A stretch of 64,000 bases of DNA from Pseudomonadales bacterium (GTDB lineage Bacteria > Pseudomonadota > Gammaproteobacteria > Pseudomonadales > Halieaceae). Both the position numbers and the translations under genes were made by a program. Of this stretch, positions 23,548 through 32,794 are shown one piece after another (position 1 is the stretch's first letter; each line of letters opens with the position of its first letter). The DNA lies in the NCBI GenBank assembly GCA_024234855.1, contig JACKNN010000002.1, forward strand, positions 186,001 through 250,000. The letters are read 5' to 3'. The notes under the pieces are model-generated. The model was not told the DNA's origin, ran no database searches, and was given only the letters and a program-made list of their open reading frames with translations.

Positions 23548-25680
23548 TCATTCGGCTATTGCTTGCACCAGTTTGCGCGCATCAAGGATGGCACCATCGA
23601 TATAGCCCACGGCACGGCAGTCCCCGAGCTGGTGTAATTGCGCCGTGCCTTCCGATAATTGCGCCAGCAAACTGCTGTCCGGCTGTGCACCCATGGCAAT
23701 GATTACCTGCTTACAGGGGAGTGTCATGGCAGCACCCTCCAGCTCGAAGCTGACATTGTCCTGGCCGATCTCTATCGCGGTCACCGACTTATGCACCGCT
23801 ACACCGTGTTCTCGCAACTGGTGCAGCACCCGCGCCCGGCGCACGATGGCAAGTTCTGCTCCCAGGTCCGGGCCGGGTTCCAGCACTGTTACCTTGCGCC
23901 GGCGCTCCACCAGGTACTCCGCCAGTTCCAGACCCACCAGGCCACCGCCTATGATGACTACTTCCCTGGCAATGGGCATCCACAGGTGACTGAGTAAACG
24001 CAGCAATTTTATACTGCGCAGCAATTGGCTCAGGCGACCAGCGGAGAGCAGCAGGCGCGCCAGTGGGTTGAGTTTCGCAATGGCCTCGGGGTTGTTGCCA
24101 AACAGCACCCCCCGCAATTCATCGCCGTCGAAGACATGCTTCTGATTCTTGCCGGCAATGGCGGGGGCAGCCCGTATGGCCCCGGTAGCCAGGATGACAT
24201 GATCCACATCCTGGGCGGCAATATTCTCCCGGGTGGCGGTCTTGCCGAGGTGCAGGTCGATGGGCAGGCTTCTCACAGCGCCAGCCAGATAGTGCACAAG
24301 GCGCTCATTGGGCTCGTAGGCCAAGGCCGCGATGCGGGCCGTGCCCCCCAGGTCATGCTCCCGTTCCCACAGGCTTACCTGGTGGCCCTGTTCGGCCAGC
24401 AGTCGCGCCGCCTCCATCCCGCCGGGGCCGCCGCCGATGATCAGTACTTTTTTGCGGTTACTGCTGCGGGCGATGATATTGCCCTCGTATTCGCGCCCGG
24501 TGTTGTGGTTGACGGCACAGCACATGGGCTGGTTGATGAATATCTGGCTCACACAGACGTAGCAATAGATACAGGGGCGAATCGTCCCCGCCTGTCCGGA
24601 TAGCAGCTTGTTGGGCAGGTCCGGGTCTGCCAGCAGCTTGCGGCCCAGGGCCAGAAAATCGAAGTCGCCCGCGGCGATGTGGCGCTCCCCGACCTCGGGT
24701 TCGATCCGGCCCACCCCGATTACCGGGATGCCCACCGCCTGCTTTACCGCTTTGGCGAACCCGATGAAGCCGCCCGGTTCGTGCACCAGCGGGGCCTCGG
24801 TAAAAGCGATCGCGTGCGCGGTATTGCCGTAGGCGCTGACGTCGATGGCATCGGCACCGGCCTGTTCGCACAGCTGGGCAGTCACCACGCAGTCGGCAGG
24901 TTCGATGCCGCCTTCAGTCCGGTATTCCCTGGCATCGAGCCGCACCAGGATGGCGAAATCCGCAGAGGTGGCGGCGCGAATGGCGCGAATCACCTCAAGT
25001 AGGAGCCGCGCCCGGTTCTCGCGGGAACCGCCGTAATCATCGCTACGCTTGTTAGTGTAGGGGGACAGAAACGTCGCGAGCAGGTAGCCGTGGCCGGCGT
25101 GGATTTCAACCCCGTCGAAGCCGGCCTGCCTGGCCCTGACCGCGGCCGCCGTAAAGCCGGCCACCATTTCGGCTATGTCCGCCCCGGTCATCTCGTAGAA
25201 TTGGGCGCCTTTGCCATCCGGTCCGGTGGCCTTGATGAAGTGACCTATCTCTTCCCGGGTCAGCACATTGAACATGTCGCTGCCGCCTTTTTTCAGGGGA
25301 GAGGGCACCGGGATGGGCCGCCCGGCCGCGGTGTCCTCCTGGGCCATCTTGCCGCCGTGGTTCAGCTGGGCGACAATTTTCGCGCCGTGGCGGTGTACGC
25401 GTTCGGCCAGCTCGGTCAGACCCGGGATGAATTCATCGCGCGAGAAGGCCACGGTATTGGGCATCGTCGAGCCATTGGGCCAGCAGGCCGCGGAGGTCTC
25501 CAGCACCAGCAGGCCCGCACCACCCCTGGCCCTGGCCTCGTAATAGGCGGTGAGGCGTTCGGTACAGTGTCCGTCTTTCGCGGCGAAGTTGGTGCCCATG
25601 GCGGCCAGAATAAGGCGATTGGACAATGCCATTCCGCCAATTCGGCCGGGGGACAGCAGATGCCTGTATTGTCGAGACAT
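23548..25680 (-). CDS. OYE-type NADH:flavin oxidoreductase / 2,4-dienoyl-CoA reductase-like
   Basis: A 710-residue enzyme. Residues 1-370 form an old-yellow-enzyme FMN barrel (LSPGRIGGMALSNRLILAAM, QLNHGGKMAQ, AAVRARQAGFDGVEIHAGHG). A 4Fe-4S cysteine cluster follows (CIYCYVCVSQ ... CCAVN), then an FAD/NAD(P) domain with VLIIGGGPGGMEAARLLAEQG and a second Rossmann motif, VVIIGGGLVGLELAEYL. This is the FadH/trimethylamine-dehydrogenase architecture. ATG 25680 is preferred over upstream in-frame codons to 25815, which overlap the LRAT-domain gene end. Possible roles are reduction of unsaturated fatty acyl-CoA, or an amine or xenobiotic. The lipid neighbourhood favours the former. Confidence 0.88.
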   Translation of the reverse strand: MSRQYRHLLSPGRIGGMALSNRLILAAMGTNFAAKDGHCTERLTAYYEARARGGAGLLVLETSAACWPNGSTMPNTVAFSRDEFIPGLTELAERVHRHGAKIVAQLNHGGKMAQEDTAAGRPIPVPSPLKKGGSDMFNVLTREEIGHFIKATGPDGKGAQFYEMTGADIAEMVAGFTAAAVRARQAGFDGVEIHAGHGYLLATFLSPYTNKRSDDYGGSRENRARLLLEVIRAIRAATSADFAILVRLDAREYRTEGGIEPADCVVTAQLCEQAGADAIDVSAYGNTAHAIAFTEAPLVHEPGGFIGFAKAVKQAVGIPVIGVGRIEPEVGERHIAAGDFDFLALGRKLLADPDLPNKLLSGQAGTIRPCIYCYVCVSQIFINQPMCCAVNHNTGREYEGNIIARSSNRKKVLIIGGGPGGMEAARLLAEQGHQVSLWEREHDLGGTARIAALAYEPNERLVHYLAGAVRSLPIDLHLGKTATRENIAAQDVDHVILATGAIRAAPAIAGKNQKHVFDGDELRGVLFGNNPEAIAKLNPLARLLLSAGRLSQLLRSIKLLRLLSHLWMPIAREVVIIGGGLVGLELAEYLVERRRKVTVLEPGPDLGAELAIVRRARVLHQLREHGVAVHKSVTAIEIGQDNVSFELEGAAMTLPCKQVIIAMGAQPDSSLLAQLSEGTAQLHQLGDCRAVGYIDGAILDARKLVQAIAE

Positions 25681-25780
25681 TGAATAGGTGCTCAAAATAG
25701 AGTGACTCCAACGAAGGCCTTTTATCTGGAGATGGCTGTCCGTTCCCGGGATTTGCCGACTATCGTCTTTGCGCTGGCAG

Positions 25781-26308
25781 TCAGCGTCGGCCCGGCCATT
25801 TCGGTTCGAATACATTAATCAACAGGTTCTCGGCCCGGCGACGTGCAAACTCGGGTGTCGTCATGGTGGCCTTCCAGATGGCGTTGACCTGGTCGCTATT
25901 GCCGATACCGGTTTTACACCAGCTGGAAAAGTGTTCGCAATTGTGAAAGATGATACTGAAGGCGCGTTCGCCGATGCGGGCCTCGGCCCGGTCGATAACC
26001 GCTTCCGGCGACAGGTCGAGTTGGTCCAGGTCGATACCGCTTAGTCGATTGAGAATGCGGCTGATCCGGTAGCTGGTTTTTCTCCGGTATGAGTTTGGTG
26101 ATTTCAGGGCAGCAAAAAAATCGCTGTAGTCCTTGATCTGAATCTCACCGCCCTGGGCAAAATCCTCTATTGTCGTGCGCTGTACCTTGCGCGGGTCGCG
26201 CCAGTTCTTGCCGGTGTAATGAATGACCCAGCCATCGCCGGTGTCGATGCCGTGGTGTGCGTAGATTCCGTTCAAACGCTCGACGTAGATATGGTCCCCT
26301 CTCGCCAT
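25781..26308 (-). CDS. LRAT-domain (NlpC/P60-like) acyltransferase or hydrolase
   Basis: A 175-residue protein with the LRAT/HRASLS fold. GDHIYV begins the domain; the catalytic triad appears as H19 (AHHGID), H30 (VIHYTG) and C124 in HNCEHF. ATG 26308 is supported by GGAG six bases upstream; a GTG at 26362, immediately behind the stop of the upstream gene, would give 193 residues. The gene follows the fatty acyl reductase gene with no promoter-sized gap. LRAT enzymes transfer acyl groups from phospholipid to an acceptor or act as phospholipases, so a part in lipid remodelling is plausible here. Reaction unproven. Confidence 0.85.
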   Translation of the reverse strand: MARGDHIYVERLNGIYAHHGIDTGDGWVIHYTGKNWRDPRKVQRTTIEDFAQGGEIQIKDYSDFFAALKSPNSYRRKTSYRISRILNRLSGIDLDQLDLSPEAVIDRAEARIGERAFSIIFHNCEHFSSWCKTGIGNSDQVNAIWKATMTTPEFARRRAENLLINVFEPKWPGRR

Positions 26309-26363
26309 GGCAGGCTCCGGCAGGCCGTTCAACTTATCAACAACCGTTTCCCCTGGTGCCACA

Positions 26364-28349
26364 CTAGTAATGCACGCCCTTCAGCAAGGCCGCGATAGCC
26401 ACCTGCTCGCTGGACGGCTGGACCTGATCAGTCTGCTTGATGCCCTTGGCTGCATCCGAGTCTCCGAACATCCTGAAGGGGATATTCATCGCGGTCGCCG
26501 CCAGCTTGGGCGCCACCAGGTGCCAGATCTGGAACATCCGGCCCATACCGGTAACGATCCGGCTGGGTTTGTTGATAACCGCGTCCACCACCATATCCGC
26601 TGCCTGCTCCGGTGAGAGCGTGGGTGCGACGTCGTAGACCTTGGTGGGCCCTATCATGGGCGTGCGCACCAGCGGCATATTGATATTGGTGAAATGAATA
26701 TTGCGATCGCAGAACTCCGCTTCCGCACAGCGGCTCCAGCCCTCCAGTGCGGACTTGGAGGCGATGTAGGCAGAGAACCGGGCCGGCGGCCCGACCACGC
26801 CCATGGAGGAGATATTGATAATGTGGCCGCTGCGGCGCTCGCTCATGCCGGGCAGCACACCCAAACTCATCCGCAGGCAGCCGAAATAGTTGAGCTGCAT
26901 GGTGCGCTCGAAATCGTGAAAGCGGTCATAGGACTGTTCCACCGCCCGGCGAATCGAGCGCCCGGCGTTGTTGATCAGGATGTCCACCTGGCCGTGGTCC
27001 GCTTTCACCTGCGCCAGGAATGCATCGCAGGCCTCCATGTTCGATATGTCACAGCTGTAGATATACGCCTCGCCACCGACCTTCTCTACCTGCAGTTTGG
27101 CATCCGCCAGGGTCTCCAGGGTACGCCCGCTCAATATTACTTTGGCACCGGCTTCTCCCAGGCGAATGGCCGTGGCCAGGCCGATACCCGTACCACCGCC
27201 GGTGATGATCACCACCTTGCCCGCCACGTTGCCCCTCAGGGTGTGGTCGATAAACAATTCGGGGTCGAGATTGCGCTCCCAGTAATCCCACAGGCGCGCG
27301 GCGTAGCTTGACAGCCTGGGCACGCTGATGCCGCTGCCCTGCAGGGCGATCTCCGCCTCCCGATTGTCAAAACGGGTGTTCCAGGTAAAGAACATGACGG
27401 CATCCACCGGCATGCCGATACTTTCCATGGCGGTGGCCATCAAGCGTTTGACGGGCGGAAGCTTGGCTAACATCGACACCATGCCGGAGGGGATAAAGGA
27501 GAATATTTTGGTATCCAGCCGCAGGGCAAAGCGAGGGGCCTTGGCGGCCTCTGCAAAGATGTTCATCATCTCCCCGGCAGAGTAGTGGTCCGGGTTGGTC
27601 AGGTGGAAGGCCCGGTAATCGCAGCCGTCCTTGTGGGCGATGTGGTCCATGGCGGCGACCACGTAGTCCACCGGCACGATGTTAAAGCTGCCCATGTCGA
27701 CAGTGATCAGGGGAAACCAGGGCGGCAGTGCCTTGCGCAATTTCGCCAGGGTGGGGAAGCTGTAGTAGGGGCCGTCGGTCTTGTCGATTTCACCGGTTTC
27801 GGAGTGGCCGACCACGGAAGCGGGGCGATACACCCGCCAGGGGATGCCGCACTCCTGGCGGACCACCTCTTCTGAATCGTGCTTGGTGCGAAAATACGGA
27901 TGGCTCAGTTCACCGGCCTCCTTGAACATACCCTCGCGAAACGTACCTTCGTATTTGCCGCCCACGGCGATGGAACTGGTGTGCTGGAAGCACCCCGCTT
28001 GCAGGTCCTCGGCGCACTTCACCGCGTTGCGGGTGCCTTCTACATTAGCAATCTGCTGGCTTTCGGCAGATGCGGTGAGGTCGTAGATCGCGGCCACATG
28101 GAAAAAATGCCCGATATTGCCGCGTAATTTTGCCCGCTCCGCGTCGGTAATACCCAGCAGCGGTTGGCTCAAATCCCCGGACACCGGGACGATGCGCTCT
28201 CGGTCTGTCGCGAAGCGCTGCTGCAGGGCCTCGAACTTGTCCTCGGAGCCCTTGCGCAGTAGCACGTAGATCGTACCTTCGCGCTGTAACAGTTTCCCGA
28301 TGAGAAACTTGCCGATAAATCCGGTGGCGCCAGTGACAAAATAGTTCAT
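26364..28349 (-). CDS. Fatty acyl-CoA/acyl-ACP reductase, alcohol-forming (FarA type)
   Basis: A 661-residue two-domain reductase resembling the Marinobacter Maqu_2220 enzyme, which is also 661 residues as I recall it. The N-terminal half is an extended SDR (NYFVTGATGFIG; active-site YFRTK) that reduces fatty acyl-CoA to aldehyde. The C-terminal half is a classical SDR (GGGTGIGLATA, NNAGRSIRR, YIASK) that would reduce aldehyde to alcohol. The linker WDYWERNLDPELF and the C-terminal MPLVRTPMIGPTKVYD are characteristic. ATG 28349 is chosen with AGGAG about 8 bases upstream. The product alcohol is the substrate of the neighbouring wax ester synthase. Upstream, 197 bases separate it from that gene and probably hold a promoter. 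Confidence 0.92.
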   Translation of the reverse strand: MNYFVTGATGFIGKFLIGKLLQREGTIYVLLRKGSEDKFEALQQRFATDRERIVPVSGDLSQPLLGITDAERAKLRGNIGHFFHVAAIYDLTASAESQQIANVEGTRNAVKCAEDLQAGCFQHTSSIAVGGKYEGTFREGMFKEAGELSHPYFRTKHDSEEVVRQECGIPWRVYRPASVVGHSETGEIDKTDGPYYSFPTLAKLRKALPPWFPLITVDMGSFNIVPVDYVVAAMDHIAHKDGCDYRAFHLTNPDHYSAGEMMNIFAEAAKAPRFALRLDTKIFSFIPSGMVSMLAKLPPVKRLMATAMESIGMPVDAVMFFTWNTRFDNREAEIALQGSGISVPRLSSYAARLWDYWERNLDPELFIDHTLRGNVAGKVVIITGGGTGIGLATAIRLGEAGAKVILSGRTLETLADAKLQVEKVGGEAYIYSCDISNMEACDAFLAQVKADHGQVDILINNAGRSIRRAVEQSYDRFHDFERTMQLNYFGCLRMSLGVLPGMSERRSGHIINISSMGVVGPPARFSAYIASKSALEGWSRCAEAEFCDRNIHFTNINMPLVRTPMIGPTKVYDVAPTLSPEQAADMVVDAVINKPSRIVTGMGRMFQIWHLVAPKLAATAMNIPFRMFGDSDAAKGIKQTDQVQPSSEQVAIAALLKGVHY

Positions 28350-28546
28350 CGCCTTTCTCCTGATCATTGTTTTTTGTTGTTAGGTTTACACGCGGGTAGC
28401 GGATCGAACTCTCATGGTTACCAAATGTACGCTCCCGGGTCTCGTGCCAATAGTTCCAAAGAGTCCAATTTTGTTAGCAATACAGTTCGAGTGGGCTGAT
28501 GTTCCCTGCACCGCTTTTGAGGATATCGCTGCATCAGTGATCCAAC

Positions 28547-30067
28547 TCATTCGCGGCGATTTTTCCCGCCGCGGGCATGCTTTTTTTCTGGCGTGCTTTT
28601 CGCCCGTACTTTTCGCTTCGCTGGTTGCTTTTTCAGATCATAGCGCTCCGCCACAGTCGCCTTCAACTCAGCGAAGGAATCATCGAGGCACTGGCGATAG
28701 AACTCGGGGTCGGGCATGGCTTCGCGATCAGCGGTGGCAGTGATTGACAGGGTCCCACCCATGCTGAACACAGCGTGAAACAGGCCACCGCCTGCTGTGA
28801 GCACACCCATGGGATAGTACTGCACCAACCGCGCTCCCGCCGAGTACAGCGACTCCGCAGGTCCGGCGACATTGGTAATCACGCCACAGCTATTGCCCAT
28901 TGGCAGCTTTTCGGTCATGTGTCTGTCGGCATACCACCGGGCCACCCGTTTTGACAGCCATGGATTGAACAGGCCGGCCACTTTGATAGGGTCCGCCAGC
29001 GGAGTCTCGACATACTTCTTGGCGCCGTTCATGCTGTGATGTATTGCCAGCAGGCGCTCGACCGGGTCTTTTATATCAGTATGAATAAGACTCATGATTG
29101 CGCCGATCTGGTTATTGTCCGCAGTGGCTTCTTTCGTGCCGCGGACGTTAACCGGCATCGACGCTGCCAGGGATACTTCGGGCAGTTCGCCATGATGTTG
29201 CAGGTATTTGCGCAGAGCCCCCGCTACAACGGTAACGGCGACATCGTTTATCGTGGTACCGGTAGCGTGCCGTATCGCCTTGAAATCATCCAGGCTGAAC
29301 AGGCTCGCGTCGAAGACCCGGTGTGGGCCGACGGGTTTGTCAAAGCGACATTTTGGCGCCGACGGATAAGCGGGCAGTTTTTCGCTCCTGATATCCCAGG
29401 CGGTCCTGACCAGGCCGCCGCCGAGCTTTACCGCGCCCTTTATCAGTCCGACATTCGATGAAACAGTATTGGTGAGCGCTTTGCGCAATAACCTGGCAGG
29501 CGCCAGGGTCGCCGGTGCATAGTCTTTCGCTCGCTCCAAAGCCTTGGCAGCGAAAGCGGTTGTGGGAACAGGCTCGAGGTCGTGCAGCGCGTGCATGAAG
29601 GATTGACTGCCAGCGCCGTCTATCAACGAGTGATGCATTTTGGTGTAAATCGCAAACGCACCCTCGGGTAATCCCGAAATGTTGTCCAGCCCTTCAATGA
29701 CATAGCACTCCCACAGGGGGCGGCTCATGTCCAGGGGGCGCGAGTGCAGGCGCGCGACCTGAATACACAGCTGGCGCCAGTTCCCGGGCCGGGGCAGTGC
29801 AATATGGCGCAGGTGGTACTCGGTGTCGAAGTGATCGTCGATAACCCAGTAGGGTTTATCCAGTCCGAAAGGCACCTCGATCAGGCGGGTGCGCATAATC
29901 GGCATTTTATCCAGGCGGTGTTCGAAATTGGCGATAACCTCTTTAAAGCGCACGAAGCCATCGGCTGCCGTCGAAGGGTCGTAGATGCCAAAGCCGCCAA
30001 TATGTTGCGGGGTGTTGGGGTGCTCGAGATTGATAAATGCAGAGTCTAGAACACCTAGCTGTTTCAT
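28547..30067 (-). CDS. Wax ester synthase / acyl-CoA:diacylglycerol acyltransferase (WS/DGAT)
   Basis: A 506-residue O-acyltransferase. The active-site motif HHxxxDG is present as MHHSLIDGAG, and the family start MKQLGVLDSAFINLEHPNTP is intact. ATG 30067 is preferred; the frame runs on to 30163 without support. Other family blocks are PLWECYVIEGL, ATGTTINDVAV and the NVAGPAESLYSAGA region. The C-terminus ends in a basic Lys/Arg-rich tail of about 28 residues, perhaps for membrane or lipid-droplet contact. It condenses fatty alcohol or diacylglycerol with acyl-CoA, giving storage wax ester or TAG, and lies just upstream of the matching reductase on the same strand. Confidence 0.95.
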   Translation of the reverse strand: MKQLGVLDSAFINLEHPNTPQHIGGFGIYDPSTAADGFVRFKEVIANFEHRLDKMPIMRTRLIEVPFGLDKPYWVIDDHFDTEYHLRHIALPRPGNWRQLCIQVARLHSRPLDMSRPLWECYVIEGLDNISGLPEGAFAIYTKMHHSLIDGAGSQSFMHALHDLEPVPTTAFAAKALERAKDYAPATLAPARLLRKALTNTVSSNVGLIKGAVKLGGGLVRTAWDIRSEKLPAYPSAPKCRFDKPVGPHRVFDASLFSLDDFKAIRHATGTTINDVAVTVVAGALRKYLQHHGELPEVSLAASMPVNVRGTKEATADNNQIGAIMSLIHTDIKDPVERLLAIHHSMNGAKKYVETPLADPIKVAGLFNPWLSKRVARWYADRHMTEKLPMGNSCGVITNVAGPAESLYSAGARLVQYYPMGVLTAGGGLFHAVFSMGGTLSITATADREAMPDPEFYRQCLDDSFAELKATVAERYDLKKQPAKRKVRAKSTPEKKHARGGKNRRE

Positions 30068-30337
30068 ACTCGATAACCTCAATTGATGATCTGACCGGCG
30101 GTCGCGCAAATCGGTGCGCACCTGTCCCGGACCGGTGCCCGTTGTGACCAGTACCCGTTTCACCGGGGCGCACCGTTTCGGTGCTGCGATCGCTACAGGG
30201 TAATTGCCAGGTGCCTCTCCCGGATATGACTAAAACCGTCTTTCTAGCGAACATTCTAGACCATACCGGGGTTGCGCGATACCGGGCCTGGCTGAACTCA
30301 AATGTCTACGATGTAGAGTGCTTTGGTCATATTCAGT

Positions 30338-30358
30338 CCGTGCACGGAGATTTATACT
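30338..30358 (+). promoter_or_regulatory. Possible promoter/operator for the SDR-amidase operon
   Basis: The 349-base gap between the divergent WS/DGAT and SDR genes has no gene. It contains the perfect 10-base palindrome CCGTGCACGG (30338-30347), followed by a TATACT box (30353-30358) in a local AT-rich stretch 59 bases before the SDR start. No convincing -35 element, so activation by a regulator is possible. Confidence 0.35.
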
Positions 30359-30416
30359 ATTATATTTGGCCCCAAGGTCATCATCCGACCGGGTCGTTAA
30401 AGACAGAGGGTAAGGC

Positions 30417-31178
30417 ATGGGAATCTACGCGATGACGGGTGGCGCCACGGGTATCGGCGCGGCAATAAAACAGCGTCTGCGGGAAGAGGGCAACCAGGTT
30501 ATTGTGGTCGATATCAAGGATGCCGATATCATTGCCGACCTGTCGAGCCGGGCGGGAAGGGAAGCGGCAGTTACGGCGGTCCGGGCCGCCGCTGCCGATG
30601 GCCTGGACGGGCTGATCACCTGCGCTGGTCTGGGTTCCAATGTGCCGAATTGTCCGCTGATCACCCAGGTCAACTATTTTGGCACGGTAGAGATCATTGC
30701 GGGCCTCAAGGACTCCCTGGCGGCCAAACGCGGTGCCATCGTCCTGATCTCCTCCAACTCCGCGCCCATGAACCGCAGCCCGGAATTCGTCGATCTGTTG
30801 CTGTCCGGTAATGAGGCCGAGGCGCTCCGTTTTTCGGAAACCATTGCCGCGCAAGAAGTTTACAGCGGCACCAAGCAGGCGGTTGCGCGCTGGATGCGGC
30901 GCCATGTCGCCGATTACGCCGCCGTGGGTATCCGGATGAATGCCGTCGCCCCGGGCTACACGCAAACACCGATGACTGAACAGGTTGAGAAAGATCCCAC
31001 CTATGGCGCGGCGATCAGGGAGTTCATGGCGAGTATCCCCGTGGGATTCCCTGGCAAGCCCGAAGACCAGGCGGCGGCCACCAGCTTTTTGTTGCGCCCT
31101 GAATCCCGGTTTATCTGTGGTTCGGTGCTATATGTCGATGGCGGCCACGATGCCGTGTTCCGGCCGGATCAGGTATGA
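30417..31178 (+). CDS. SDR-family oxidoreductase
   Basis: A 253-residue short-chain dehydrogenase resembling 3-alpha-hydroxysteroid/coniferyl alcohol dehydrogenases. Cofactor motif TGGATGIG, ITCAGLGSN in place of the usual NNAG, Ser in LISSNSA and YSGTK as the catalytic Tyr/Lys. The C-terminal SVLYVDGGHDAVFRPDQV is a family hallmark. GAGGGTAAGG lies directly upstream of ATG 30417. Its TGA overlaps the ATG of the amidase gene. Probable substrates are a hydroxysteroid or an aromatic or aliphatic alcohol. Confidence 0.88.
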   Translation: MGIYAMTGGATGIGAAIKQRLREEGNQVIVVDIKDADIIADLSSRAGREAAVTAVRAAAADGLDGLITCAGLGSNVPNCPLITQVNYFGTVEIIAGLKDSLAAKRGAIVLISSNSAPMNRSPEFVDLLLSGNEAEALRFSETIAAQEVYSGTKQAVARWMRRHVADYAAVGIRMNAVAPGYTQTPMTEQVEKDPTYGAAIREFMASIPVGFPGKPEDQAAATSFLLRPESRFICGSVLYVDGGHDAVFRPDQV

Positions 31179-32692
31179 AGCACACGACCACCCGGCGCGA
31201 AATCCTGAAGCAGGGCTTGACGGTAGCCACTGCGGCCGGCATGGCGCCAGCACTGGGGCTCACCCGCAGTGCCGCCCTGAGTTTTCAGGAGTACCGCTCC
31301 CAGGATGCACTGGGCCTGGCGCAACTGGTGAATAAAGGCGAAGTGTCGGCGATGGAACTGCTGGAGATCGCCATCGCCCGCAGCAATGCGGTCGAACCCA
31401 CCATCAATTGTGTGGTGGAGGAACTCTTCGACTATGCCCGGGCAACGATCAAGGCGGGTTTGCCGCAGGGCCCGTTTACGGGGGTGCCTTTCATGCTGAA
31501 GGACCTGGGCATGGCCCTGCAGGGGACCGTCACGACCAATGGCTCCCGCTTTTATAAAGACGCGCGCATGGACTACACCAGCACCGTGGTAGAGCGCTAC
31601 CAGCGGGCAGGCCTGGTCATTTTTGGTAAGACCGCAAGCCCAGAATTTGGTGGCACCCCCACCACTGAGTCACTTCTGTTCGGCGAGACCTGCAATCCAT
31701 GGGACATAAGCGTCAGCGCAGGGGGCTCGTCGGGGGGATCGGCGGCGGCGGTGGCGGCCGGCATTTTGCCGCTGGCCAATGGCACGGATGGCGGCGGCTC
31801 TATTCGAATACCCGCGTCCTGCTGTGGCCTGTTTGGCATGAAGCCCAGCCGGGGCCGGGTGCCCAGCGGCCCCAAAGCGCTATCCTCGATATTGAGTGTT
31901 ATCCATGCGGTTTCCCGCAGCGTGCGCGACAGCGCCGCGCTACTGGATGCCAGTGGCGGCCCCGAGCCCGGACAGACCACGATCGCTCCGGCCCCCCGGG
32001 GCAGTTACCTGGATGCGGTCGCCAGGGCGCCAAAAGGATTGCGGATCGGCCTGATCAGTACCCCACTGACGCATAGCCCGGTAGATCCCGAGTGTGTCCA
32101 GGCCACCGCCAATGCCGCCAGGCTCTGTGAAAGTCTGGGGCACGATGTGCAGGAGATCAACTTGCCGGTAGACCCCCGGGAATTCTTTGCCAGCACCCGC
32201 ATTATCATGGGAGCGGGTACGGTTATGCGGGTGAGCGATCGCGAACAGCAGTTGGGCCGGAAAGTCACCGAGAATGACCTGGAGCCGATTATCTGGCAAC
32301 GCTACCAGAGTTCGCGGGGGTATACCGCGGAGCAACTCGAGGGCGCCCAGTTGGGAGTCGAAACAGCTGCGCGACAGATGGCCTTGTTACAGCAGGACTA
32401 CGACATCCTGTTATCGCCGACGCTGGCCACACCGCCGGTCAAATTGGGCAAATTAAGCCTGAACCAGGACAATGCCACCTACGAAAAAGAGGCGATCAGT
32501 GCTTCCGCCTTTACCATGCTCTACAACGCCACTGGCCAGCCCGCGATGTCTGTTCCGCTGCACTGGACCCCCGGCGGCCTGCCCGTCGGGGTGATGTTCG
32601 CGGGTCGCTACGGCGAAGAGGGAGTGTTATTCCAACTGGCGGGGCAGCTGGAGCAGGCGAGCCCCTGGTTTGATAAAATAGCGCCGCTTTGA
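31175..32692 (+). CDS. Amidase-signature-family hydrolase, Tat-exported
   Basis: A 505-residue amidase. The N-terminus TTRREILKQGLTVATAAG is a twin-arginine signal, so the mature protein probably works in the periplasm. The amidase-signature triad is visible as the Lys in PFMLKDLGM, and the cis-Ser and nucleophilic Ser in SAGGSSGGSAAAVAAG. ATG 31175 overlaps the SDR stop (ATGA). Amide bond hydrolysis, possibly of an N-acyl amine, would deliver a fatty acid for the acyl-CoA synthetase encoded next. The substrate is inference. Confidence 0.88.
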   Translation: MKHTTTRREILKQGLTVATAAGMAPALGLTRSAALSFQEYRSQDALGLAQLVNKGEVSAMELLEIAIARSNAVEPTINCVVEELFDYARATIKAGLPQGPFTGVPFMLKDLGMALQGTVTTNGSRFYKDARMDYTSTVVERYQRAGLVIFGKTASPEFGGTPTTESLLFGETCNPWDISVSAGGSSGGSAAAVAAGILPLANGTDGGGSIRIPASCCGLFGMKPSRGRVPSGPKALSSILSVIHAVSRSVRDSAALLDASGGPEPGQTTIAPAPRGSYLDAVARAPKGLRIGLISTPLTHSPVDPECVQATANAARLCESLGHDVQEINLPVDPREFFASTRIIMGAGTVMRVSDREQQLGRKVTENDLEPIIWQRYQSSRGYTAEQLEGAQLGVETAARQMALLQQDYDILLSPTLATPPVKLGKLSLNQDNATYEKEAISASAFTMLYNATGQPAMSVPLHWTPGGLPVGVMFAGRYGEEGVLFQLAGQLEQASPWFDKIAPL

Positions 32693-32794
32693 TAGCCGTC
32701 GTGATATCACTGTTACATGCCCCGGGTGGATTCTCGTTGGCGATCTGTAATCATAGGCGGGGTGCCGCTTCGCCCTCACCCCAGGAGTAGACTG

